Origin: Marinilactibacillus sp042660675
GTDB lineage: Bacteria; Bacillota; Bacilli; Lactobacillales; Carnobacteriaceae_A
Assembly (NCBI RefSeq): GCF_042660675.1
Contig: NZ_JBHSUL010000002.1
Location: forward strand, 124,001 to 188,000
Reading direction: 5' to 3'
Length of the DNA stretch: 64,000 bases
A model generated the notes under the pieces. That model had not been told where the DNA came from, made no database searches, and saw only the letters and a program-made list of their open reading frames with translations. Numbering within the stretch: the first letter of the stretch is position 1; every line of letters begins with the position of its first letter. Of the stretch, positions 25,965 through 35,500 are shown piece by piece. The translations under genes were made by a program, and so were the position numbers.

Positions 25965-26168
25965 ATGGATAAAGCATACGAATTGAATGACATCGTTGAA
26001 ATGAAGAAAAAGCATCCTTGTGGTGTGAATCGTTGGGCCATTATTAGAATGGGCGCAGACATTCGTGTAAAATGTGAGGGATGTGGCCAGTTAGTACTGA
26101 TGCCTAGACGAGAGTTTGAAAGAAAAATGAAAAAGGTTCTAGTTAAAGCAGATACAACTGAATCTTAG
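25965..26168 (+). CDS. DUF951 family small protein
   Basis: A 67-residue cytoplasmic protein with the DUF951 pattern: VEMKKKHPCG, then WAIIRMGADIRVKCEGCG. Three cysteines (HPCG, CEGC) could bind a metal. It lies between parB and ychF in many Lactobacillales, an order that supports the identification. Its function is not established. CAGGAGG precedes the ATG. Confidence 0.9.
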   Translation: MDKAYELNDIVEMKKKHPCGVNRWAIIRMGADIRVKCEGCGQLVLMPRREFERKMKKVLVKADTTES

Positions 26169-26226
26169 TTATTCTATAAAATAGCTAAACTAAAAATTAT
26201 AAGGAAAAGAAAGGTGAATACAAAGA

Positions 26227-27327
26227 ATGCCTTTAACAGCAGGAATCGTCGGTTTACCAAACGTTGGAAAATCGACGTTATTTAATGCCATTACAAAAGC
26301 GGGGGTTGAAGCAGCGAATTATCCGTTTGCGACTATTGACCCCAACGTAGGAATTGTAGAAGTACCAGACCGTAGACTAGACAGATTAAAAGAACTCGTT
26401 AATCCTAAAAAGGTCGTACCCACTACTTTTGAATTCACAGACATTGCAGGTATTGTAAAAGGTGCCAGTAAAGGGGAAGGACTAGGAAACAAGTTCCTTG
26501 CCAACATCCGTGAAGTAGATGCGATTTGTCACGTTGTTCGTTGTTTTGAAGATGAAAACATTACGCACGTATCTGGATCCGTAAATCCAGCTGATGATAT
26601 TGAAACGATTAACTTGGAACTTGCACTTGCAGATTTAGATGCTGTAGAAAAAAGATATAGCCGAGTTAAAAAACAAGCTAAATCCAAGGACAAAGAGTCT
26701 ATGGAAATGGTAGCTGTACTAGAAAAAATTATCCCTGTTTTAGAAGAAGGCAAACCAGTTAGAATGCTTTCATTTACACCAGAAGAATTGCCAATTGTGA
26801 AATCACTCTTCTTGTTAACCAGTAAACCTGTTTTGTACGTAGCTAATGTTTCAGAAGAAGATATTGCGGATGCAGAAGGTAACGAATATTTAGCAACGGT
26901 TAAAAAGATCGCAGCTGAGGAAGGTGCAGAAGTTGTAACCATTTCTGCAGCAATCGAAGAAGAAATTGCCGAACTAGACGATGAAGAAAAAGCGATGTTT
27001 TTAGAAGATCTTGGCGTAGAAGAGCCAGGACTAGATAAATTGATTCGTTCTTCTTACGATTTACTGGGACTTGCGACATTCTTCACTGCAGGTGAACAAG
27101 AAGTACGTGCGTGGACCTTCCGTAAAGGCATGAAGGCACCGCAAACGGCCGGCGTGATTCACAGTGATTTCGAGCATGGATTTATTCGTGCTGAAACAAT
27201 CGCTTACGCTGACTACGATGCTTTAGGAAGCGAGAAAGCAGCAAGAGAAGCAGGTAAATTACGCTCAGAAGGAAAAGAATATGTCGTACAAGATGGAGAT
27301 GTCATTCTTTTCAGATTTAACGTATAA
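26227..27327 (+). CDS. ychF: YchF/Ola1-type redox-regulated ATPase
   Basis: A 366-residue OBG-family P-loop protein of full length. G1 is GLPNVGKST (residues 8-16), the switch region ANYPFATIDPNVG follows, and G3 is DIAGIVKGASKGEGLGN. The G4 position reads NVSE, the NxxE form that gives YchF a preference for ATP over GTP. The C-terminal TGS domain includes TFRKGMKAPQTAGVIHSDF. YchF associates with ribosomes and affects stress tolerance. Confidence 0.96.
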   Translation: MPLTAGIVGLPNVGKSTLFNAITKAGVEAANYPFATIDPNVGIVEVPDRRLDRLKELVNPKKVVPTTFEFTDIAGIVKGASKGEGLGNKFLANIREVDAICHVVRCFEDENITHVSGSVNPADDIETINLELALADLDAVEKRYSRVKKQAKSKDKESMEMVAVLEKIIPVLEEGKPVRMLSFTPEELPIVKSLFLLTSKPVLYVANVSEEDIADAEGNEYLATVKKIAAEEGAEVVTISAAIEEEIAELDDEEKAMFLEDLGVEEPGLDKLIRSSYDLLGLATFFTAGEQEVRAWTFRKGMKAPQTAGVIHSDFEHGFIRAETIAYADYDALGSEKAAREAGKLRSEGKEYVVQDGDVILFRFNV

Positions 27328-27357
27328 GAATGCGCACATTTAAAGGGGGACATCATC

Positions 27358-28077
27358 TTGTTCAATAAGAAAAAACAAGAGCCTGTCGAACAGCCAGAAA
27401 AAATTGCTGAGCTGGCGGCTAAGCAAGAAGAAAATGCAAAAATGAGAGAACAGCTTACAAATAAAAATAGTGAGTATATGTTGAAACTAAACCGAAGCTT
27501 AGATGAACGCGGTGTTTCAGAAGAAAGAAAAACACTCATCTTTAACGATATGTTGAAAAATATTGTTGAGCAACAAGATCATCATCTTACAGCTCGTAAA
27601 ATTTACGGAACTGTAACAGACCAAGCAAATTATTTAACAGAGAATCCAACATCCAGCGAGCAAAAAGAGGTCGTTCGATCAGAACCTTGGAAGCTGTACA
27701 TTGATGGTGGATTACTGTTAGGTGGAATGTTTGCGATCCTTTCAGGTATTTCTGGGATGTTTGGTAGAGGAGATAATCAAGCAGTAGGTATGCAATTGAT
27801 GGTGCTTATTCTAAACTTTGTTTTAGGTGGTTTTGCCTTTATGATCATTACCAAATATGCGCCGGTACCAGGAGAAAAAGGTGGATTCATTAAATATATT
27901 CTGGCAACAGTATTAGCGATGATGGGTTTTGTACTTTTTATCTCTCTAGGGGCACTGATTCCAGAAGCAATTAATCCAGTTATTCCTTCACCAATTACTT
28001 TAGTTATAGGTGTGGTGGCAATTGCGGCCAAATGGTATTTGAAACGTAGATTGAATATTCAAGGCACGATGTTTTAA
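27358..28077 (+). CDS. DUF1129 family membrane protein
   Basis: A 239-residue protein starting at TTG, with AAGGGGGA 8 bases upstream. About 115 residues of charged helical cytoplasmic domain (LDERGVSEERKTLIFNDML) precede four hydrophobic helices at about 119-137, 145-163, 176-198 and 204-224. This layout and its place between ychF and guaB fit the DUF1129 membrane proteins of lactobacilli and enterococci. The function is unknown. A terminator follows. Confidence 0.8.
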   Translation: MFNKKKQEPVEQPEKIAELAAKQEENAKMREQLTNKNSEYMLKLNRSLDERGVSEERKTLIFNDMLKNIVEQQDHHLTARKIYGTVTDQANYLTENPTSSEQKEVVRSEPWKLYIDGGLLLGGMFAILSGISGMFGRGDNQAVGMQLMVLILNFVLGGFAFMIITKYAPVPGEKGGFIKYILATVLAMMGFVLFISLGALIPEAINPVIPSPITLVIGVVAIAAKWYLKRRLNIQGTMF

Positions 28078-28090
28078 AGTTTAATTATGA

Positions 28091-28134
28091 AAGAGTCTCT
28101 TCGAAGCGAATCAACTTTGGAGAGACTTTTTTTT
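28091..28134 (+). terminator. Terminator after the DUF1129 gene
   Basis: AGTCTCT (28094-28100) pairs with AGAGACT (28121-28127), followed by eight T residues. It probably ends the rsmG-to-DUF1129 transcript. Confidence 0.75.
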
Positions 28135-28280
28135 ATCTATACTGAATAAATGGAATATAAATCGAATCAACAAAGACGTATTATAAAATAAATTATCGTT
28201 AAATAGTTCGTTATTGTAGCGCTAACAATTAAATTCTCTATCAAGTTTATTAGAAAGTTCTTACATGGGTGAAACGGGTG

Positions 28281-28309
28281 TTGACCTGACCAGATATGGG
28301 TGGTAATTT
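28281..28309 (+). promoter_or_regulatory. Likely guaB promoter
   Basis: TTGACC (28281-28286) and TAATTT (28304-28309) with a 17-base spacer. The hairpin arms GTAATTT and AAATTAC flank the probable start of transcription. Further up, ATTGTAGCGCTAACAAT (about 28214-28230) is a near-palindrome, and AGTTCGTTATT resembles a reversed PurR box. No guanine riboswitch pattern is present. Confidence 0.5.
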
Positions 28310-28363
28310 AATTATTAAAAATTACGATAGCTAAGGGATAAAGTATAACTGGAGGAGAATAAT

Positions 28364-29842
28364 ATGGGAAATTGGGAAACGAAATTCAATAAAAAAGGAT
28401 TTACGTTTGATGATGTGCTGTTACTACCAGCAGAAAGTCATGTTTTGCCAAACGATGTCAATTTACAAGTAGAACTATCAGACTCTGTTAAATTGAATCT
28501 ACCGGTTCTAAGTGCAAGTATGGATACTGTTACGGCATCAGGGATGGCCATTGGGATGGCTCGTCAAGGTGGTCTTGGTATCATCCACAAAAATATGACA
28601 GTAGAACAACAAGCCGAAGAAGTTCGAAAAGTAAAACGTTCGGAATCTGGTGTCATCATTGATCCATTCTTCCTTACTCCAGAACATTTGGTTTCGGAAG
28701 CTGAAAAATTAATGTCTACTTATCGAATTAGTGGTGTACCAATTGTAGAAACCATGGAAAATAGAAAATTTGTTGGGATTTTAACAAACCGAGATATGCG
28801 ATTTATTACAGATATGAATGAAAAAATTCAAGAAGTGATGACAAAAGAGAATTTAGTGACCGCTCCTGAAGGTACATCACTTGAAGAAGCAGAGCTTTTA
28901 TTGAAAGAACACAAAATTGAGAAACTACCTTTGGTTGATGCAAATGGCTGGTTGAGTGGTTTAATTACAATCAAAGATATTGAAAAAATTACGCAGTTCC
29001 CAAATGCAGCAAAAGACAAGCATGGCCGTTTACTAGCAGGTGCTGCTGTAGGCATTACCAAAGACACTTTTGAGCGTGCTCAAGCGCTGATTGACGCTGG
29101 AGTGGATGTTATTGTAGTCGATACGGCACACGGCCACAGCGCAGGTGTATTAAGAGAAATGAAAAAAATCCGCGAAGAGTTTCCAGATGTTACACTGATT
29201 GCAGGGAACGTTGCAACAGCAGAAGGTACACGTGCACTGTTTGAAGCAGGTGCGGATGTCGTAAAAGTTGGGATTGGACCTGGATCAATCTGTACAACTA
29301 GAGTGGTTGCAGGTGTCGGAGTTCCTCAAATTACTGCGATTTACGATTCAGCTTCAGTTGCAAGAGAATATGGTAAACCAATTATTGCAGATGGCGGAAT
29401 CAAATATTCAGGTGATATTGCAAAAGCATTAGCGGCGGGGGGACATGCAGTCATGCTCGGTAGTATGCTTGCGGGAACAGATGAATCTCCTGGTGAATTC
29501 GAAATCTATCAAGGTCGTCGTTTTAAAACTTATCGTGGTATGGGAAGTCTTGGAGCGATGCAAAAAGGATCAAGTGACCGTTACTTCCAAAGTGGCGAAA
29601 CAGAAGCAAATAAATTGGTGCCAGAAGGAATCGAGGGACGCGTTGCATACAAAGGTAGCGTTCAAGATATCATCTTCCAATTGGTTGGCGGATTACGTTC
29701 TGGTATGGGATATGTTGGTGCAGCGAACTTGAAGGAATTGAGAGAAAATGCACAGTTTATCCAAATGTCTGGAGCAGGTCTTAAAGAGTCCCATCCACAT
29801 GATGTGCATATAACAAAAGAAGCACCAAACTATTCAGTATAA
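28364..29842 (+). CDS. guaB: Inosine-5'-monophosphate dehydrogenase
   Basis: A 492-residue enzyme that oxidises IMP to XMP with NAD, the first committed step of GMP synthesis. The TIM barrel is interrupted by two CBS domains at about 100-208. The catalytic cysteine is C310 in GIGPGSICTTR. ADGGIKYSGDIAKALAAGG and the flap YRGMGSLGAM are present. GGAGGAG precedes the ATG. It is a single-gene unit with its own promoter and terminator. Confidence 0.97.
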   Translation: MGNWETKFNKKGFTFDDVLLLPAESHVLPNDVNLQVELSDSVKLNLPVLSASMDTVTASGMAIGMARQGGLGIIHKNMTVEQQAEEVRKVKRSESGVIIDPFFLTPEHLVSEAEKLMSTYRISGVPIVETMENRKFVGILTNRDMRFITDMNEKIQEVMTKENLVTAPEGTSLEEAELLLKEHKIEKLPLVDANGWLSGLITIKDIEKITQFPNAAKDKHGRLLAGAAVGITKDTFERAQALIDAGVDVIVVDTAHGHSAGVLREMKKIREEFPDVTLIAGNVATAEGTRALFEAGADVVKVGIGPGSICTTRVVAGVGVPQITAIYDSASVAREYGKPIIADGGIKYSGDIAKALAAGGHAVMLGSMLAGTDESPGEFEIYQGRRFKTYRGMGSLGAMQKGSSDRYFQSGETEANKLVPEGIEGRVAYKGSVQDIIFQLVGGLRSGMGYVGAANLKELRENAQFIQMSGAGLKESHPHDVHITKEAPNYSV

Positions 29843-29857
29843 TCAAAACCATCATTG

Positions 29858-29889
29858 AAAGCATCGAGACGATTCTCGATGCTTTTTTT
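29858..29889 (+). terminator. guaB terminator
   Basis: AAAGCATCGAGA (29858-29869) pairs perfectly with TCTCGATGCTTT (29874-29885), followed by T residues. Confidence 0.9.
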
Positions 29890-29965
29890 GTACTAAAATA
29901 GACTATCTTTTAAAGGAGGAGTTTGCTATTCTATAAGGTATAAACTTAATTTGAAGGAGAACGAG

Positions 29966-30733
29966 ATGAACATATTTGAAGGATATCCCTTAAGAAAGAT
30001 ATTAAAGAGAGAACAAGCGTTGATGTGGTTGCTTTCTCCGATTGCATTGCAATTAATATTAGGTATTATTGTTCCCATTCTTCTTTTAGCAACAAATGCG
30101 GACCTTGTCGCAAACCTTTCACAAACTGAGCTTCTTGAAGCTATGGAGCCAGTTATAAATGTCGTAGGCTCAGTTGCTTCTATATTGCCATTATTTATAT
30201 TACCTTTAATCATTATTGGTAGGAAGATTCCATTAATCAATCGAAAACAACTGAGTCGAGATGAATGGAAAGTAATTCCGGGATTAGATAAACAAGACTG
30301 GAAGTTTTTAGCTTGGTACATACCTGTTTCATTTATCTTTTTGAATGTTGGAAGTACATTACTGTCTATAATATTTGAAAACTCAGAAGCCATCAATCAA
30401 GAGGCTATCGAAGAACTCGTTGGAGTGACTCCTGCATGGGTGATGTTTTTAATGGTTGTGATAGCTGCTCCAATCGTTGAGGAATGGCTGTTTAGAGGAT
30501 TGATTATGTTCCGTCGAGATTCACTTGATGCTTCTTGGCTTTCTGTTATTGTCAGTTCAGTTATATTTGGTTTAGTTCACGTCCCAACGAATATCCCGTC
30601 TGCCTTTTCATATATTGGTATGGGCTTCATGTTTGCTTACGCAGCTAAACGAACAAAAAGTGTAGAAGCTTCCATTGTTTATCATATGTTAAATAATTTT
30701 ATTGCATTCATAGCATTATACGTAGCTGTATAA
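29966..30733 (+). CDS. CPBP (CAAX/Abi) family intramembrane protease
   Basis: A 255-residue integral membrane protein. The frame opens earlier at a TTG, but GAAGGAG lies inside that extension, so ATG 29966 is the start. About seven hydrophobic segments are visible. The catalytic motifs are EEWLFRGL (EExxxR), SSVIFGLVH (FxxxH) and HMLNN (HxxxN). Members process prenylated or other membrane proteins, and some give self-immunity to bacteriocins. No bacteriocin gene is near, so the role is open. Confidence 0.88.
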   Translation: MNIFEGYPLRKILKREQALMWLLSPIALQLILGIIVPILLLATNADLVANLSQTELLEAMEPVINVVGSVASILPLFILPLIIIGRKIPLINRKQLSRDEWKVIPGLDKQDWKFLAWYIPVSFIFLNVGSTLLSIIFENSEAINQEAIEELVGVTPAWVMFLMVVIAAPIVEEWLFRGLIMFRRDSLDASWLSVIVSSVIFGLVHVPTNIPSAFSYIGMGFMFAYAAKRTKSVEASIVYHMLNNFIAFIALYVAV

Positions 30734-30742
30734 AAAGAAAAT

Positions 30743-30793
30743 AAAAGACCGTAATATCTTCTTGTTTAAATAGAGGATATTACGGTCTTTTTA
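30743..30793. terminator. Bidirectional terminator between the CPBP and ogt genes
   Basis: AAAAGACCGTAATATC (30743-30758) pairs perfectly with GATATTACGGTCTTTT (30776-30791). It overlaps the ogt stop codon. Confidence 0.88.
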
Positions 30794-31300
30794 TTTGTTG
30801 CCTTCTAATTCAAGCAAATCCATTCTCATCGGTAAACCACCTCGAAAACCTCTCGGTGCCCCGTTTTTTGGTCCTACACGGTGACAAGGGTAAACAATCT
30901 GTAAAGGGTTCTTACCGATAGCCGTTCCAACTGCTCTGGAATGCGTAACACTTTTGTTTAACTTAGCTGCGATATCACTGTAGGTGACTGTCTGACCATA
31001 GGGAATCTCGAGCAACGTCTTCCAAACCATTATCTGAAACGACGTCCCAATAAGCTCGACTGGAAAGGTGAAGTTTTCTCTTCTTTTAGAAAGATACTCT
31101 TCAAACTGGTAGACATAAAGAGAAAGTTTCTGATCATCTCTTACTAAAGACTTATCAAGAGGTAGACGACTAATCCAATCCTCAAGCTCCTGTTTGTTCT
31201 TAGGAGAAGACCCTACAAAAATCAACCCATTATCGTTAGCTAAAATGTAAAACGACCAATGATCATAAATAACTTCTGAAAAGTATAGTTCGGATTGCAT
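30791..31300 (-). CDS. ogt: Methylated-DNA--protein-cysteine methyltransferase
   Basis: A 169-residue suicide repair protein that removes alkyl groups from O6-alkylguanine. The acceptor cysteine is C139 in VYPCHRVG, and RAVGTAIGKNP comes just before it. The winged helix includes IPYGQTVTYSDIAAKL, and the final GFRGGLPMRMDLLE fits the family ending. AGGAGGAG precedes the ATG. It lies downstream of a deoxynucleoside kinase on the same strand with a 32-base gap, so they may share a transcript. Confidence 0.94.
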   Translation of the reverse strand: MQSELYFSEVIYDHWSFYILANDNGLIFVGSSPKNKQELEDWISRLPLDKSLVRDDQKLSLYVYQFEEYLSKRRENFTFPVELIGTSFQIMVWKTLLEIPYGQTVTYSDIAAKLNKSVTHSRAVGTAIGKNPLQIVYPCHRVGPKNGAPRGFRGGLPMRMDLLELEGNK

Positions 31301-31332
31301 AGACTCTCCTCCTTATTTTCAATGACTTGTAA

Positions 31333-31971
31333 CTAAATAGAATACTCCGTCAATGCAGATTTGATTTCTTGCATAACAAAAATTTTATCTTCATTGCGAT
31401 CAAGATCAATCGAGTCAATATCAATCACTAATGTAGGACTTTGATTGTAAGCATTAAACCAGTCGTCGTAACGGCTATGTAATTTAGTATAATACTCCAG
31501 TAATTCAGGATTTCCGTCAACTTGCTCAAATGAGCGTCCTCGTTTTTCGATTCTCTCCAAGTGTGTATCCAAAGATCCACGTAAATAAATTAGTAAGTCC
31601 GGGGCTTTTTTTGGAATGTCTTGGAGTTCTTCCATCATATTATCTAAAAGATCCGTGTACAGATTCATTTCTGCTTCACTCATATTGCCTTCTTCGTAGT
31701 TGATTTTAGTAAACAAGGCATCTTCATAGATAGAGCGATCTAAAACATTATGCTTATGTATCAATGCTTGTTTGATACTTCTAAAACGTGTATTCAAAAA
31801 GAAAATCTGTAAAGAAAATGCCCATCTCTTTGGGTCGGCATAAAATTTCTCAAGAATTGGATTATCTACAACTTGTTCATAAAAAGCCTCGCTTTGAAAT
31901 TCTTCCGAAATAAATGTTGTAAATGTACTTTTACCTGCTCCAATCATACCTGCTAAAACAATCACTGACAT
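31333..31971 (-). CDS. Deoxynucleoside kinase (dAK/dGK type)
   Basis: A 212-residue salvage kinase that phosphorylates deoxyadenosine, deoxyguanosine or deoxycytidine. The start is taken at ATG 31971 behind AAGGGGAT rather than 15 bases upstream. Walker A is GMIGAGKST at residues 8-16. DRSIYEDALF is the DRS substrate motif, and the lid arginines lie in RIEKRGRSFEQ. The family is typical of lactobacilli and other Firmicutes. Confidence 0.92.
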   Translation of the reverse strand: MSVIVLAGMIGAGKSTFTTFISEEFQSEAFYEQVVDNPILEKFYADPKRWAFSLQIFFLNTRFRSIKQALIHKHNVLDRSIYEDALFTKINYEEGNMSEAEMNLYTDLLDNMMEELQDIPKKAPDLLIYLRGSLDTHLERIEKRGRSFEQVDGNPELLEYYTKLHSRYDDWFNAYNQSPTLVIDIDSIDLDRNEDKIFVMQEIKSALTEYSI

Positions 31972-32510
31972 CTTATCCCCTTCCATTCTTAAAAAAAGTG
32001 CTCTCTAACATCATACCATAGGGGCTTCTCAACTAACCTTAAAATCTCTAAAAGATCTTTCCGAACAGCGAAAAATAGGTCAATTTAGAGACTATTACAA
32101 AAAAATAATATTTGTAATATTTATTATGAAAAATTTCACATTAAATCGTGTCTAAAAAAACCAGGACAAAATATTTTTTGTAATGATAACCTTTACAAAT
32201 CTGAACTAGTCGACTAGATTTTTTCAAACAAATGGGTTATTTTGATATATTTACTGAAAATGATTATGACTATATTAAACTGTTTTAGATATCAATTTAA
32301 TTATTTTGTGCTTTTTGATACGATTTGCTCGAGAAGTTACGAAAATTAATGGAGTGTTTCAAAAGATTAATTTCGTAACAAATTTTTCAGAAGGGAGAGA
32401 GTAGAGCACTAAGTAGGATATCTACATAAAAAACACAATAAGAGCGTGTTATCCTGCTGCTTCATTACTAAAAAGAAGACCGAGCAAGAGTTTTGAAGGA
32501 GGATAAAGAA
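31972..32510. other. Long leader region of the giant adhesin gene
   Basis: About 540 AT-rich bases without a gene. It contains a promoter with an embedded palindrome (32192-32220), a strong bulged hairpin GTTACGAAAATTAA/TTAATTTCGTAAC (32336-32379) followed by a T run, and a second hairpin with arms AGTAGGATA and TATCCTGCT at about 32413-32460. If transcription starts near 32227 the 5' untranslated leader is about 280 bases. Confidence 0.5.
32192..32220 (+). promoter_or_regulatory. Adhesin promoter with palindromic operator
   Basis: TTTACA (32192-32197) and TAGATT (32215-32220) with a 17-base spacer. The perfect 12-bp palindrome CTAGTCGACTAG (32206-32217) covers the spacer and -10 box, where a repressor would block polymerase. 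Confidence 0.5.
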
Positions 32511-35500
32511 TTGAAAAAGTATACTCGAACGAAAAAAGTGAAAAATAAAAAAGTAACTAAATATGTTAAAAGAGCATCTTATACAGCCATCGCAACGACG
32601 TTAGCTTTTCAACCGATTGCTCCGCTATTTCAAAATGGACAGTTTGTTGGTTTTTCAGACCAAAAAGTGAATGCAGCATTAGCCGACATCAGTCTACTTG
32701 GCGCAGGCAGTACGCTACAAAGTAATGTTGGTGTAGCAGAAGCAGAAGGGACTAGAATTTCTCAAAATGAAGAAGGTAACTATGATTTAGACGTAACACT
32801 GCGTGGACAAGCTGGGGGAATAGAAGTTGATTTACTAGATCCTAAAACAGCTGTATTTGTTATTCCGCCAGAATTAAGTGACGAAATCCAGACAACTGGC
32901 GCAGTAGTAGATATCAACATCAATCTATTGCTTCCGAATACCATAGATGCTCTTAACAATACAGAGTTAGATGGAGTTGTGACTACAACGAATAGCTTAG
33001 TAGCATTACTCGGGGGCGTTGGCGAAGGTTTAGGTGTTAGTGGAATCGGCAGACTAAACAGAGCCGTTACAGCACTTCAAACAGCATTAACTTTACCTTA
33101 TAATGCAACAGTTCCAGTCATTGAAAGAACGGCTCCTGATGGTTCTGTGGTATTAACAGCAGAATTTACAGAGGGTGTAGGACAAGCTATTCAACAAAAT
33201 TACATTAATATCTTAAATGAATTAACTGCCGCAATCAATGGCTTAAGATTAACCAATCCATTGCTAGGTGCGTTAGTTAATCCTCTTCTTAGAACACTTA
33301 CTGGGACAGTTACGACAACAGTTATACCATTAGTGAATGGTATTGTGGCTGGTACCAATAATATTTTGACTCAAACAGTAGATATTAATATTGGTGGAAA
33401 TTCATTCTTTAGATTAAGAGGCGTGACGGTCGCTGATCCGGACGTAGAAACAGCGGATATACGAGCTGCAGTCGTTTCTCTTACAGGTCCAGCTTTACTA
33501 GATATCGATATCTTGACAGATGTTCAAACGGAAGCCCCTTTTGTAACTTATATATTTGATGGGGTTGTTCTAGAAGGGCCATTTAGTCCAGCTGCTCCTT
33601 CAGTTGATCCATTATCCGAAGATTCAACTGAAATTACAGGTACAACAACGGACATAGATATACCAGACGACGTTATTTTAACAGCTATTTCAACATTGCC
33701 AGATGGAACAAGTCTATCTGCAGTTGTTGGGGAAGACGGTAGCTTCACGATTCCTTTAGGAGATAATACACTTGTAGGAAATGAAGTCGTTTCGACTGTT
33801 ATCAGCGCGACAAACCCAGCAGGTACGTTAGTCAGTACACCAACAACCACAATTGTTGCGGTAGTTGAAGAACCAGAAGGACCTGACTGGGAAGGATACA
33901 CTCCAGGAGTGCCGACAACAGAAGAAGTAACAGTAGACTCAACAACATTATCTGGTTACGTGACAGATGATTTGGATGCAATACCGGCAGGAACAGTGCT
34001 TGAAGCGATTCTGCAAATTGATGTTGAAGGCGCTACACCTTTAACGGTAACAGTCGATCCAGATGGAACGTTCGACTTTGATCTTACGGGTCTTGCTTTA
34101 GAAGAAGGGCAAGTACTCAGTATCTCTATTCGTGCTACTTTAGAGGGAGATGTTCGAACAGGGGACGCTGCCTTAAGAGTAGTGGGTCCAGCGGTTGAAG
34201 AGCCAGAAGAACCAGAAGAGCCGGACTGGCAAGAATTTAGTCCTGTTGCTCCAACTGTTCAAGATGTCATCTTAGCAGGTTCTACAGAAATCTCCGGTTC
34301 TACAACAGATTTACCAAGTGAAGTACCGGATGGTGTTACATTATTTGCTCAAGGATTCGTACCTGGAATTGGGGCATTTGAAACACCTGTAGGCGAAGAT
34401 GGTAGTTTTACGATTGATACGGGCGACTATACCCTTCTAGAAAACGACGTTGTTTTCGTTTCAATTGTAGCTAGACTAGGTAACGAAACAAGAAGTAGTA
34501 CAGTTGTGGAAAGAACGGTAACTGTAGCAGATCCACTTGATGGGTTTGTACCAGCAACGCCTACACTTGGAACATTGAGAACCAATTCTACAACGTTATC
34601 TGGTACAACAACAGATTTACCAGAAGATTTACCAGATGGAGTTGAATTCATAGCACTCATGAGAGTGTTACCAGATGGTGAAATTTTGTCTGCGACAATT
34701 CAAGCAGATGGTAGCTTTACATTTGATGTATCTGAAATTGACTTACCAGAAGGCGCTGATTTTGCTTCTATTATTAGAGCATCAACAGCAGATGGTCAAT
34801 TCCGAGACAGCGATGTATACTTCGATGTTATTCTTCCAGCAGAAGAAGAACCAGCAGATCCATGGGGAGACTTTACGTTAGCCGCTCCAACGATTGAACC
34901 ACTTAGTGAAGATTCTGAAATTGTTACAGGAGCGATTGGAAATCCAATTGCTGATATACCAGAAGGTGCTTTATTAACGGCCTCAATTACTTTAGAGGAC
35001 GGAACCGTATTAACTGCACCAGTATCACCGAATGGGACGTACTCGGTGTCACTTGCAGGAAATGAGTTAAGCGTAGATGATATTGTTACTGTTGAAATCA
35101 TCGGAGTGCTTGAAGGTGTGAGCATTACGAGTACACCAACAGCTACAACGGTATTAGCCGGAGAAGTTGAAGAACCAGCAGATCCATGGGCAGGTTTCAC
35201 TTTAGCAGCACCAACAATCTCAACGCTCAGCGAAGATTCTGAAGTTATCAGCGGAGCAATCGGAAATCCAATTACAGAAGTACCAGAAGGCGCTCAATTG
35301 ACGGCTTTCATTACACTTGCAGATGGAACAGTAGTGCAAGCACCGGTATCAGCCGATGGGACCTATTCAACATCGCTTGCAGGAAACGTGCTTGAAGAAG
35401 GTGACGTTGTGTCTGTACAAATTGTTGGGGTACTTGAAGGTGTGACAGCGACAAGTGCAGCAACAACGACTACAGTACTAGCTGGAGAAGTTGAAGAACC

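Noticed and set aside
23566..26168. Complete parS or Noc site within rsmG-parAB
   Set aside because: No match to TGTTTCACGTGAAACA or TATTTCCCGGGAAATA was seen in the window; only the swapped half sites at 23518-23539 are present.
28135..28363. Guanine riboswitch or other purine-sensing RNA before guaB
   Set aside because: The conserved purine-aptamer loop sequences are missing and the predicted promoter lies too close to the gene for an aptamer.
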